From contig MCFE01000820.1 in NCBI GenBank assembly GCA_002104905.1, positions 1 through 33,365 on the forward strand: a DNA stretch of 33,365 nt. Direction: 5' to 3'. Below, one piece after another: positions 10,701 through 21,245 of the stretch. Below the pieces are notes generated by a model. It saw nothing but the letters and a program-made list of their open reading frames with translations, was not told the DNA's origin and did not search any database. The DNA comes from Basidiobolus meristosporus CBS 931.73. Taxonomy: Eukaryota > Basidiobolomycota > Basidiobolomycetes > Basidiobolales > Basidiobolaceae. Position 1 is the stretch's first letter. Each line of letters opens with the position of its first letter. Position numbers and translations under genes: made by a program.

Positions 10701-11334
10701 GTCCAGATATCTCATATTCAGTGGGAGTTGTCAGCCAATATAATCAGAACTATGGATCTGATCATATTAGAGGAGTTAAGCGGTTTTTAGATACCTAAAA
10801 GGAACTGCTGATATCTGCTTAAGATACACTTATAAGGATTCAGAACAGGATCTTGAGGGATACTCTGATGCTGATTGGGACAAAATTTGGAAGACAGAAG
10901 ATCCACCACAGGATACACCTTTCTTCACTGTAAAGGAGCAATTTCATGGAATTCAAGAAAGCAACCAACCATAGCACTTTCTACCACAGAGGCAGAGTAC
11001 ATAGCAGCCTGTGACACTACAAAAGAAGCAATGTGGCTGAGAAAGCTTCTTACAGATTTAGGCCTATGTCAAAAAATGCCTATTACTTTATTTCAAGATA
11101 ATCAAGGAAGTATACAATTAGGTAGGAATCCAACTTTTCATGCTAGAACCAAGCACATAGGCATCAGACATCATTTCATACATGAAGCTATAGAGAATAA
11201 CTTAGTTAGCTTAGTGTACTCCCTACAGATGAAATGATTGCAGACATATTTGCCAAACCATTAGCGCGAGACAAGTTTGAATATCTTTGGTCAAAATTAG
11301 GACTAGTCAATACAAACATTTAGCTGAGTGGGAG
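7715..11334 (+). pseudogene. Copia family C1 element 1, internal region, 5'-truncated
   Basis: There is no 5' LTR or gag start; homology begins inside Gag at about 7768 (RITLLVNDMES). Domains in order are a Gag zinc knuckle at 8062-8103 (CNYCKMKGH, with TAG at 8098-8100 inside it), protease WYIDSGASQ (Asp codon 8227-8229), the pre-integrase LWHRRFGH, integrase (HSDLCGPM near 8814, SDNGGEYTS with Asp at 9011-9013, Glu at 9119-9121), reverse transcriptase YVDD at 10346-10357, and RNase H with ALSTTEAEYIAA, ending near 11300 with IADIFAKPLARDKFEYLW. Lesions include TAA at 8281-8283, a frameshift near 8715, TGA at 9110-9112, TAA at 9428-9430, and several stops between 9700 and 10258. A purine-rich tract (GAGTGGGAG, 11326-11334) abuts the 3' LTR. 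It is a dead copy of a Ty1/copia Pol. Confidence 0.9.
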
Positions 11335-11683
11335 TGTTGTAAAAATTTGTTTTTCCACCTAAACATTCACCTAACTTAGTCACTTAGATCATTACCTTCA
11401 TATCTTAGAGAATACTGACCAAATTCCTTGTTGGGATTCACTTAGAATATTTTTACCAAAATACCAGGTACCCAGAACATCAAAATTCTCAAAGTTGTCC
11501 AAACAGCCTCAAATTTTGCGCACATGTTCTTAGGACCTTTCTTAGCCTATTCTATGTGTTGGTAATACCAAGACCAGGTAAAAGTATAAATACTACTTTT
11601 ACATTGAGTAAATCATTAAGTGCAAACCGCATAATCTACTTGTTCTCCCAATCACTTCTAATATCTCCAAGACTTTTACAACA
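11335..11683 (+). mobile_element. 3' LTR of C1 element 1
   Basis: This 349-bp LTR runs from TGTTG to CAACA and follows directly on the polypurine tract. The base after the end starts ATATC (11684-11688), the same pentamer that flanks the solo LTR at 464-812. TATAAATA is at 11585-11592. The downstream AATAAA of the other copy has become AGTAAA here. The matching 5' LTR and left target duplication are missing. Confidence 0.9.
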
Positions 11684-11810
11684 ATATCAACATTTGACTC
11701 CCAATGGTTTCAGTGTACTCTGGGTAAAATTGCTCCAGAAGGCCACCTGAATAAGTACATATCCAGCTCATCCAGTTCAGGTATTTGTATTGTTGCTTAT
11801 GTGTATCAAT
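11684..11810 (-). pseudogene. CACTA Tnp2 C-terminal fragment (copy c)
   Basis: These 127 bp differ from 813-938 by only one substitution and one single-base indel by eye, and follow the LTR in the same way. Similarity stops abruptly at about 11810, at nearly the same base where transposase homology stops in the first copy. It is a fragment of the same minus-strand exon. Confidence 0.75.
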
Positions 11811-11909
11811 ACCCTGCAAAAAATAATACTGAGGATCCTGTCAAAGGGTTGTCACAAAGCTTATATCTGGTGACTAAGAGGTAGTGATGCAACAAAGACA
11901 CCATGCAAA
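11811..11909. other. Unassigned 99-bp segment
   Basis: There is no similarity that I can see to other parts of the window, and no ORF. It lies between the transposase fragment and an inverted LTR piece. Confidence 0.4.
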
Positions 11910-12158
11910 TGTTGTGAGTCTTGAAGATTTTGTAAGTGACTGGTAGAACAAGTAGATTGTGGTTGTCACCTAATGACTTATTGAATGTAAAGGTAGTATC
12001 TATACTTCTACATGGTCTTGGTATAACAAATACATGGATTAGGTTTGGGAAGGTCCCAAGATCATGTGTGCAAAGCTTTGGGCTGTTTGGGCAACTTTGA
12101 GAATCTTCATGTTCTGGGTACCTGATATTTAGGTGAAAGTATTCTTAGTGAGTCCAGT
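11910..12158 (-). mobile_element. Inverted, truncated C1 LTR
   Basis: The reverse complement matches the C1 LTR from the TTCACCTAAATATCAGGTACC region to its CAACA end (TGTTG at 11910-11914 on the plus strand). About 100 bp of the LTR 5' end is missing. The TATA and polyadenylation region is still recognisable (TATAGATACTACC, then CAATAAGTCATT, on the minus strand). It is more diverged than the 3' LTR next to it and represents a separate, older insertion in the opposite orientation. Confidence 0.75.
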
Positions 12159-12196
12159 ATATTGGTGGCTATTGGTTGGTTCCCTGCTTATTCTCT

Positions 12197-13439
12197 CACT
12201 TGCTTATCCCAGACACTCAATGATCTCCTGCACTTGTGTGTTTTGATTGGCTATTGCCTATTTCTCATACTCATTATTTCCTGACTTAACTGACATGCTT
12301 ACTTTTCATATATACCAATTGGTTCATTTCCTTTAAAACTCTAGTAGTATCTCAATTGCCAATTGTACTGGCCAATACAAGTCCCTATGCCTAACACTGA
12401 CTTTAATCACAACCTTACACTCAACAAATAACCACATTGAAATCCACCACTCAATAAGTATTTCTGTCAGAATGCCCTTTCCATGACTTTGGCAGGAACC
12501 CTGTGGCTTTATGGCATTGTTCATTCTCTGGTTCTCATACATCCTGGTCATCAGCCAGCACTGCAAAGTCTTGCACCTGGTCTGTCAGTCTTTGCAGTAA
12601 ATCCTTGCAATATTCAAGTGCCTGTTAAGAATTGGTCTTGAAGAAGTGCAGCAACTGCTTGGTGTGCCTATTGATGTTCCAAAACTCCACTGCAGACATT
12701 GTCATAGTCCTTGGAGTTCTTGATGTTGTTGCTTTGTCTGTTAGTGGGATCTCCACACCATCTACAATGGAGGATGTTGAGGTAGTGGTAGACCAAGTAT
12801 CTTTCTCTTCAAGCTCATCTACCTCACTGGAGTGTAGCTCAACTACATGCACTTCCAACTCTTGTGGAAACTCAACTACATACATTTCCAACTCTTGTGA
12901 AAACAGTTGTTGACTTGTTGTTAAATCTTCTTGGCTAGTATGAGACAGAGCATGTTCCAGGCAGACAGCAATAGTTAGTAAAAACTGCAGCTTTTTTCTT
13001 ACACCTCCCTGCCTCTGGCTTGGGTAGACTTTTGCCTGATTACATTGATCACTGCCAAACCTTTCACTGCTACTTTGACTGAGTGCATCTTGCATTGTAC
13101 TGTGTTGTCTCCTAGATAAGTGCCAAACCAATGCATCCACTTGTGCCTGCTTGTCCCTCATCAGCTACTCTTCTAGCTTCTTGATGTCTCTTTCCTGCTT
13201 GCTTTGCCTTTTCACCCTGCTTGTGACAGGCTGCTCAGAAAGCCACAGGTTCTTCTTCTGGCTATGGGTCCCATCTTTGCCACTTGCTTGGAGCTTTTAG
13301 CCCTGCCTGTGAGAAGCTCTTGAGGAAGCTGCTGGCTTTTAGCCATGGTGCCCTTGTTCTTCTGCCATCAGTTGTGTCTGCTATTATTGAGATATTTTCT
13401 AAGCATACCAATGTTGACCAAAAGTCTACTTGCTTACTG
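12197..13439 (-). pseudogene. Second copy of the CACTA companion gene, C-terminal half
   Basis: This is homologous to 943-2200 at roughly 75-80% by eye, starting at the shared CACT (12197). An open stretch at 13161-12625 includes the repeat end (SSSERFGSD), the KKLQF block, LFSQELE twice (a local duplication here), and VEFWNINRHTKQL. It lacks the TAG and the frameshift that break the first copy in this part, which supports the view that the ancestral gene was continuous through them. Other stops and shifts occur, for example near 13165 and around 12600. It is interrupted at 13440 by a solo LTR and continues beyond it. Confidence 0.65.
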
Positions 13440-13444
13440 GCAGC

Positions 13445-13788
13445 TGATGTGAAAATTTGTAATTGCACCAAAATATACACCAAGCTTAGTCCAATCATTA
13501 CCTACAAATCTTATGAAATACCAACCAAATTCCTTGTTGGGATTTACTTGGAATACCTTCACCAAAACACCAGGTACTCAGAAAATGAAAATTCACAAAG
13601 TTGTCCATCAGCTCCCAACTTTACACACATGTTCTGGGGCCCTACCTAAGACTATTCTACATGTTTGTTGTATTGGCACAATGTAAAATTATAAAATCTA
13701 CTTTTACATTGAAGAAATCATTAAGTGAGAACCACATAATCTACTTGTTCTCCTAATCATTTCTGTTATCTCCTAAACTCCAACAACA
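13445..13788 (+). mobile_element. Solo LTR, copia family C1 (older)
   Basis: This 344-bp LTR starts TGATG (mutated TGTTG) and ends CAACA. It has a perfect 5-bp target duplication, GCAGC at 13440-13444 and 13789-13793. TATAAAA is near 13690. It is more diverged from the other LTRs than those at 464 and 11335 are from each other. It splits the second companion-gene copy. Confidence 0.85.
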
Positions 13789-13793
13789 GCAGC

Positions 13794-14386
13794 AAGGATA
13801 ATGTTCATGGAGCAGATCAAGTATATTCTGCTTGGCCTTGAGTTCCTGATAGTCTCACAGTATGCTGGCCTTAAGGTGATGCTATGCTAGACTTCTTATG
13901 GCCACTTGATTATTAGCCAATTTTTCACCATTGCATTCAACAGCTTCACCAATCTTCAATATCTTTTGATCTTTAGGTCTGGGTTAATATCACAGTCTCC
14001 CCTTCCCATGCTGTGATTGACTTTTCTGTGGTCTCTATGGGTCAATGTTGTTGTGCTTCAAAAACTTTATGGTGCACCTCTGCTGTTACAGCAGGAATTG
14101 GCTCATTTCTTGGCTGTAATATTAAGCTACTGGAGTTCCTTCTTTGCAGCAAAGATAGTGTATTCTCTGCTTAGGATATGGATTGCTCTTCACATGTTAT
14201 CCACTAGTTCTGCCTCTGGACTATTTTCTGATTTCTCTGGGCCATAGCATCAGTTTTATTTGCCACTGCACCTAAAACTCATTCATGCTTGGTATGAGCT
14301 GACAACAAACTTTCCAATACTGGCAATGGTGATATTGTGCTGGCCACTTACTGGTCCACCAATAGAAGTATTGTGTTTGCAACTGC
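13794..14386 (-). pseudogene. Second copy of the CACTA companion gene, middle part
   Basis: This is homologous to about 2290-2885 of the first copy, including the coiled-coil coding region. It carries several stops and indels. The N-terminal coding region is absent, because homology breaks at about 14386, where a copia fragment starts. Confidence 0.6.
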
Positions 14387-16115
14387 ACTTCAGCCAGAAT
14401 TAGTGCCCAGGAATATTCTGGAAATGATCATTTCAGTATTGAAAACCAGAAGACCCAACTGGACCACAAGTACCCCAAATTACTTTATTGATGAGGGTAC
14501 AAACTTGGCCTATGCTTATTGAGTCCATATTGAAGAGCCTTAGACTGTAAAAGTGGCCGTAAATAGCCCTCAGACAAAGTTTTGGAGATCAGCAATGACT
14601 GAGGAGTATCAGGCCCATATGGACAATTGAACTTGGCACTTGGCAAAAATACCAATAAGCCAGATATCAAATGGATGGAGATGGGACTTCAAGACAAAAT
14701 ACAAGGCTGATGGTACAATTGAAAAGTCCAAAGCAAGACTGGTGGCCAAAGGATTCTCCCAAACAAAAGAACCTGACTATACTGAGACCTTTGCCCTGGA
14801 AGCCAAGTTTAAATCCATCATATAAATGTTGGCTATTGCAGCCAAATATAAGTTTTTTATTCAGCAAATGGATGTAAAAGCTCCATTTCTGAATTGAGAA
14901 ATTATTGAGAACATGTACATGGACCAGCCTAACAAGTTTGCTGACTAAGGTAACCCCCACTTAGTCTGCAAGCTTAAAAAATTAGTATTTGGTGTCAAAC
15001 AATCACCAAGAGCCTGGAACTCCAATATAGTTTTGTATTTGGAATCTTTGAGCTCCCAAAGGAGTACTGCTGACTATAGTATATACTATAAGCCAGATAG
15101 AGCAAGTCCAGTTCTATTAGCTCAATATGTGGATGATCTTACTATAGCCACCAACAACCTACAAATACTGGAGGAGACTAAATCTGGCCTATCTAAGGAG
15201 TTCAAGATGTGCAAAATAGGAGAGCTCAGGTACTACTTAGGAGTAAGGTTCCCCATATACAGGAGTACCCAGATTATCATGCTTTGCCAATCCAGGTATA
15301 TTCAAGATATACTCAAGAAGTACTAAACAGAAAGCTGTGAGCCAGCAGCTGCCCCAGTGCAGACAAACCTTAACTTGGTCAAAATACAGCCAAGTCAAGA
15401 GAGTTTGGTGCCATCCAAAAGCCCTAACTCTCATTATCAATCTACGGCAGGTAGTCTGATGTTTTTCATGCTTGGATTATATCTAGATATTTCATATTCA
15501 GTGGAAGTTGTCAGCTAGCATAATCAGGACTACAGATTTGATACTATTACAGCAGTTGAGCAGATTTTTAGATACCTAAAAGGAACTGCTGATATCAGCT
15601 AAAGGCACATCTACAAGGATTCAGAACAACATCTTGTGGAATAATCTGAAGCTGACTGGGGACAAAATATAGAAGACAGATGATTTACTACTGGATACAC
15701 CTTTCTTTGCTGTAAAGGAGTAATTTGATGGAATTCAAGAAAGCAACCAACCAGAGCACTTTCTACCACAGAGGCAGAGTATATGGCAGCCTGTGAAGCC
15801 ACAAGAGAAGTTATGAGCCTAAGAAAGCATATTGAAGAATTAGCTTAATGTCAAAAGTGCCTACAAATTTATTTCAAGATAATCAAGGATGTATATATTA
15901 GGTAGAAATCCAACTTTTCATGCTAGAGATAAGCAAAGAGACATCAGATATCATTTCATATGTGAAGTTATAGACAATAACCAGGTTAACTTGGCCCACT
16001 ATCCTACAGATGAAATGATAGCAGATATATTTATCAAACCGTTAGCTAGAGACAAGTTTGGTTATCTTTGGTCAAAACTGGGACTATACAGTATGAGTAT
16101 TGAGTCAAGTGGGAG
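14380..16115 (+). pseudogene. Copia family C1 element 2, Pol fragment, 5'-truncated
   Basis: This is parallel to 9600-11334 of element 1. It starts in the integrase-reverse transcriptase linker (SARISAQEYP-equivalent near 14390) and runs through reverse transcriptase (TKYKADGTIEKSKARLVAKG near 14697, YVDD at 15126-15137) and RNase H (TEAEYMAA near 15774), ending near 16075 with the same tail as element 1. There are many stops and frameshifts. A purine-rich tract (AAGTGGGAG) precedes the LTR at 16116. Everything upstream of the linker, including the 5' LTR, gag and integrase, is missing. The junction with the companion gene shares CAACTG on both sides. Confidence 0.85.
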
Positions 16116-16460
16116 TGTTGTTGTAGTTAGTAGCTCCACTTAAATATTCACCTAACTTGGTTGCTTAGCTCATTGGCTACAAATTCTAGAAATACTTGCC
16201 AAATTCCTTGCTGGGATTTACTTGGAATATTCCTACCAAAATATCAGGTATTCAGAGCATGCAATTCTCATACTTGTCCAAACAATCCCAAACTGTGCAA
16301 ACAGCTTCTTGGGACCTTCCTAGATAAAATATATGTGCTAGTTGTGCCAAGAACATGCAAAATTATAAATACTACTTTTACATTCCATAAATCATTAGGT
16401 GAAGCCACCTAATCTACTAGCTCTCCAATTGCTTGCTGTATCTTGAAGACTCTTACAACA
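16116..16460 (+). mobile_element. 3' LTR of C1 element 2
   Basis: This 345-bp LTR runs from TGTTG to CAACA. TATAAATA is at 16374-16381, followed by a degenerate CATAAA. The next bases (GCAAG, 16461-16465) begin a transposase fragment at a site equal to GCAGG in the copy near 6652. The left target duplication is lost with the 5' part. Confidence 0.85.
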
Positions 16461-17532
16461 GCAAGTACTCCCATATCCCAACCTCATCATAAATATGACC
16501 TTCAAGTCCATCATGGATGTAATGAGTTGGCACATGGAGGGCTGCCAGGTATAGTTGGAAAATACAGAGGACAGATGTGCGCATGGAAACACCTGTACCT
16601 TTGGTACTGCAAAGCTAATCAGCCTCAATGAATGTATAATCAGTTAAGTAAGGCAAGGTTGGGATGGATACAACAAGCCACTAATTTTATTAGAGCAACT
16701 TTACCAAAGTATACCAAGTTTCTTCTAATTACAAGCCGGTTTTTATACCTATCAATACAGAATCCACACAAACAAGAACCAGTGCACACTTATAAGGGGG
16801 ACTAGAGTCCAGCAGTGAGAAGAAATACATTATCATTGCACCAAGAGGTATTTCAAGTATATTTAGGATATATTTATGGCAAAAATGGTGGCAACCAGGT
16901 AAATGTATGAAAGATGTTTAAGTTACCAGAAATCCAAGGTATATGGCAGCTTTGCAAGTGCCTCATTGAGAAGCCATAGGGTTGAGGTGATAGAGGTGTG
17001 TCAATTCCAGCCTGTGTACGCATATGAAGAGGTCAGTATGCAGGAGGCCATAATTATCTGAATTCAAACTATATATGTAATGCCAATGGTAATGATGTGC
17101 AAACAAATAGGCTGGGGGGACTCTACAGTGGAATATATGAATGGTGCAAGGGGTGGTAGAAAAAGGAAATACTATCTGGTACCTTGGTACAACAGCTTAA
17201 CTCACTACTAGCTGTAGGTAGTAAAACTGCCAGAACAATACCAGCAGATGTCCACATCAAGGCCATCAAAGCACTATCAAGTTTTTTTCCAAATTTAAGA
17301 TTGGCATATATTGGCTAGTTGGGTTTTCATAAATATATTTAAAATGCAATTTGATTGTTGGAATGCAATTCAAATTTCTCCAAATGACCACTAAACTAAT
17401 GAAAAGCTTGGTAACCATTTTAGCAGTAAACTCAGCAAAAGACTATTATGATTTGGTCATAACATTGTGATAATGCTAAATAATATCAGGCTGCTGGCTA
17501 AGCCAGATATCAGCTAGATATCAGGAATTAGT
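16461..17532 (+). pseudogene. CACTA Tnp2 C-terminal fragment (copy d)
   Basis: This aligns with 6655-7700. The order PNLIINMTFKSIMDVMSWHMEG, then the NQLSxAxLGW stretch near 16640, then the KVYGSF and VEVIEVCQF blocks near 16940-17010 is conserved. Stops and indels are frequent. The non-coding tail reaches about 17532, where GGAATTAGTG could be a CACTA-type 3' terminus (reverse complement CACTAATTCC); this end is tentative. Confidence 0.6.
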
Positions 17533-17739
17533 GAAGTAATGAGTCTTGAGAAAATCTGAGACTTTGCCAAATGAGCTGAATCTTGGCTCATGAACTACTA
17601 AGACTTCCCTAGTAGTGAGCAATATTTATGTTTACATAGTTCTGCAATAAGCATTGATACTGTGCTGCAACCCAGTAAGCCAACAAGTGGATACCATGTA
17701 GATCTTCTAATTCTCCAGTTTACTTCCAATGTATCTCTC
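17533..17739. other. Unassigned spacer
   Basis: No gene or clear homology is seen. It contains a short inverted repeat (ACTACTA near 17603 and TAGTAGT near 17619). Confidence 0.35.
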
Positions 17740-18621
17740 TGATACTTCCACAAGCATGACTCACTAGCACCACTTGCTATCTATACACTTATGCAACTAT
17801 ACAAATGCAAGGACTGAATGTACTGGATATTTCCTTATTCAACTAGCCTATCAGGGTTACTTTTACCTAGTGCACATTGGAAACAATGGGAGTCAGATGT
17901 TGATATTTTAAGAGTACTTGTTTCACAAGAGGTTCACCAATGTCTTTTTAGCATATCTACCAATTCATTCAAGGAGTTTGTATTGCAATTTAAGAGGCTA
18001 TACTACAATCATCAAGCTAAGCACAAAGATCTTACAAGCAGGATTAGAATTGAGCAGGGAGAAGAAACATATTGGCTAGGTACTGAAAAGTATTTTGTCA
18101 GCATTCAGGAGGCATTCACAAAAGAAGTGGCTGCAACCAAGCATATGCTTGCAAGATGTATATGTTACCATCATTACAAGGCATATGGCAACTTTGCAAA
18201 TATAACACTGAATAGCTCTAAAGTTGAGGTAACAGATATTTGTCATTTGCAGCAGATTTGTGCATATGTGGAGGTTGGTAAGCAGGAGACCATAGTTTCT
18301 TTGGCTCAAACAACATGTCAAATACCTATTGTAGTAATGATAAAGCAAATAAGATTGGGGCAAATATACAATGCAATATATGGATGGTGCAAGGAGAGGT
18401 AGCAAAAGAAAGTACCCGTTGGTAAACTGGTATAGTAGTGTTGTACAGCACCAGCTGTAGGCAGCCAAACTGCAATCATAATACTAACAGATGCGTGCAT
18501 CAAGGCTATTCAATCACCTTCAAGTTTTTTTCCATATACAGTATTTGCCTGAGCTGGCCAGCTTAGTCTGCTCAGATGAGTGTAGACTGCAATAGAACCA
18601 TGCAAATATGACTTAAGGACT
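17740..18621 (+). pseudogene. CACTA Tnp2 C-terminal fragment (copy e)
   Basis: This contains the longest open stretch among the C-terminal fragments (17818-18402). It spans the HWKQWES block directly onto FKEFVLQFKRLYYNHQAKH. The segment coding the conserved HLL/FPLER region appears deleted, because it jumps to RIRIEQGEETYWLGTEKYFVSIQE and MLARCICYHHYK. It crosses the site where the fuller copy has its 1.24-kb insertion, and so marks that insertion's edges. Similarity to the 3' flank continues to 18621, where the old gypsy LTR begins. Confidence 0.65.
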
Positions 18622-18993
18622 TATTACAAATCTTAATATAAGATATGTAGAGGAATAAAGAGTTTGGCTAGTATTTACTCAATAAACTTGAACTAATCAT
18701 TATTAAGGTTCCAGCAGCTCCTCAAATATAGTTTGCCAGATCAATTGCTGACTAGTTGTATTTCCCAATGTAGATTGTGGCTGATGACTCATTTGACTGC
18801 ATCATCATCATCAAATCAGATCTTACTTAGAATACTTATTTCTGTCTGATAAAGATCTGCCAACTAATACCACTATTTTGATAGATAATACTGATATGCT
18901 GATATGTTAAATATAAAACTGATTGCTTTCATCAAATACCAATCTATCTTAGAAGCTGATCTGACTTAGACAGTCAAGCATCAGCTCATAATA
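18622..18993 (-). mobile_element. 3' LTR of old gypsy element
   Basis: The reverse complement matches the 368-bp LTR of the young gypsy at 27294 along its whole length. Its ends have mutated from TGTTA...TAACA to TATTA...TAATA (plus strand reading). Five of the seven ATCAG motifs of the young LTR are still present. The flank to the left is CACTA 3' sequence. The partner 5' LTR lies outside the window. Confidence 0.85.
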
Positions 18994-20880
18994 TTCTTCA
19001 CTACTAAAGCTGAGAGGGTTCTCCTGATTCTCTTTTCTTGTGGTAACAGTATCTTGATGGTTTAGTATTGTCAGTAAGTCTTGCATGCTTGAATCTGTCT
19101 CTATGAGTTAGAACTTCTTGTATATTACTTTGTTTGTCTACTAGTAGGTAAGTTATAAATGGATATTTTTGATGGTCTTGAGTGGCCCTATCCATTGTGG
19201 TTCAGACCTCTTGCAAGTATTGTTTCTTAGCAATACAAAGTTCCCAGCTGCTCAAGCCTCTGGTGATATAGTGTTATCAAATCTCTGCTTCATCTTTTGT
19301 GCCCATTTAGAGACTTTGGCCTGAGCCTCCTGATGTTTTTGTTCCAGTTGTTGGTGTCTACTAGACTGACCAAGCTCATCCTCCAAGCTGTTAGTGAGTT
19401 TTGGCTGTGAAACATTGCCTGGAATTCTTGATTCATACCCATATACCAAATAAAATAGCAATTGTTGGGTAGTGTAGTGCACCCTAAATGTGCAGGCAGA
19501 CAGTGCTTGGTCAAAATACTCATCCCACCTGCTTACAGCTCCATTTGCATACTTGGTCACCATTTTCCATATAATCTATTAAATCACTCAGTGACTCCAT
19601 TAGTTCTAGGGTGATATGCCAAAGTTTTTAGATGTTTGATCTGCTGCATTTCCAGATAGGCTTCCAATGTTTTTGCCACAAAGTTTGCTCCTCTATAAGA
19701 TAGGATTTCTGCAAGGCATCCAAACTACCTCAGGATCTCATGGTAGATGAAACTTGCAGCCCTTGCTCACTGGCTACAGGTACAGCTTAACAACTGGCCA
19801 TTTAGTAGTATGGTTGTTTGCTACTAAAATCCAACAATTGGGTTTCAGGTAGTGGGCAGTCTTCCAACAAAGTCAATTCCCTATTTTTCAAATGGTCTTA
19901 ATGGAATTAAGGGAAGGAGCTCAAAAATTCTCTGGGGTTGACCTTGGTTGATTTAGCAACTTGGGCATGTTTTCACTGACCTCTCAATATTTGAGTCCAT
20001 TTGGGGCCACCATGCTCTAGCTTTTACAAGGCTATGGGTTCCCTCAATTCACAGATATTCAAATCCATTGTGTAGCTGGTGTATTAAGTCCAGGGAAGCA
20101 ACATAGGGGCAATAGGCAATAGAGTTTCCATAAATAGCTTGGTAAAGTGTTGCATCCTGCACTACAAATTTACTAGCTTCATCCTGGATAATCTTCTTGA
20201 TGTCTTCATCTGCCTCATTAGAAATGGCTGGGTCCTATAATTACATTGATAATAGGCTGGGTCAATCTGATTCATGCACAAAGTTGATTTGGGCAACTTG
20301 TTCTAGTCTTGATTAGGCATTAACAACCATCTTATTTTTCCCAGGGCACTAGACAATCTCCAGGTCTAATTGTTGAATGTATTCACTCCATTGTGTCATA
20401 CTTCTGGATGTCACCCTCTGAGTAAATATATACTTGAGTGAGGCATGATTAATCTTCACAATGCACTTGCCTCATTCAATGCAGCATCTCCAAGTCTTCA
20501 GGCAGTGTATTATGGTAAGCATCTCCTTCTCATGCACAGAATAGTTTTGTTCTGTTGAGGTCAGTTTGTTAGACTCAAAAGCAAATGGGTATTCTTTTCC
20601 CTTATGTTCTCAGCTCAGTACTCAGCCAATTGTATAATATGAAGCATCTATGCACTGAGTGAGCTCTTTTCTGAAGTCAGGTATTTGCAAGTTTGGCAGC
20701 TTGGCAGGTTCATTCTTGAGCATCTGAAATGCAGTTGTACAGGTTATGTCCCAATTCAAGGTTTTGCCTTTCTAAAGGATGTCAGCCAAAGCAGCTGCAG
20801 TACTTGCAAAGGAGTTGAAAAGTCCTCTATAATTGGAATCCATTCCAAGAAATAAACTGAGCACTGAAAGGCTATGGGGC
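18994..20880 (-). pseudogene. Old gypsy Pol, 3' half (RT end, RNase H, integrase)
   Basis: On the minus strand this matches residues from about 760 to 1377 of the young gypsy protein at 27720. It includes the RNase H region (near 20650-20400), the integrase zinc finger (near 20100-19930), and the integrase core and C-terminus (open stretch 19563-19252 with KYANGAVSRWDEY). The final PSRYCYHKKRESGEPSQL and its stop lie at 19004-19060. Numerous stops and indels break it. It joins 24920-26342 across the inserted copia. Confidence 0.85.
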
Positions 20881-21245
20881 TGATGTAATACAAAAAGTGT
20901 TCTGGATATAAGAAACTTATCAAGAAATAATGATAATAGCTGAACTGTTGCTTGTTTGTAAAGAAGATCAGTATTAATACCTTTCTAGAAGTAATACAAT
21001 TGTGACTCTGAGTGAGGAGAGCTTCTCAACATTCAGGAGCATTCTGAAACAGCTTCAGGATAATTACACAATGTTTGGTAGAAGTACCAATTTGATATTG
21101 ACTATATGGGAATAAATATAGGAACATAGAGCAGAAAGAAAGTGGCAAAGTTGGTAAACAAGTCCTACTATGATCAAGACTAGTCCAGAATGGTTAAGTG
21201 AATGTTTAGCAGCTGAATGATACCAATCTGCTGAATATTTCAACA
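20881..21245 (-). mobile_element. 3' LTR of C2 copia element 3
   Basis: On the minus strand the LTR starts TGTTG (21245-21241), preceded by a polypurine tract GAGGGGAAA (21255-21246). Its outer end abuts GGGGC (20876-20880), which matches GTGGC (24920-24924) beyond the other LTR and is probably a target duplication with one mutation. Divergence from the 5' LTR is about 25-30% by eye, so the insertion is old. Confidence 0.8.
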
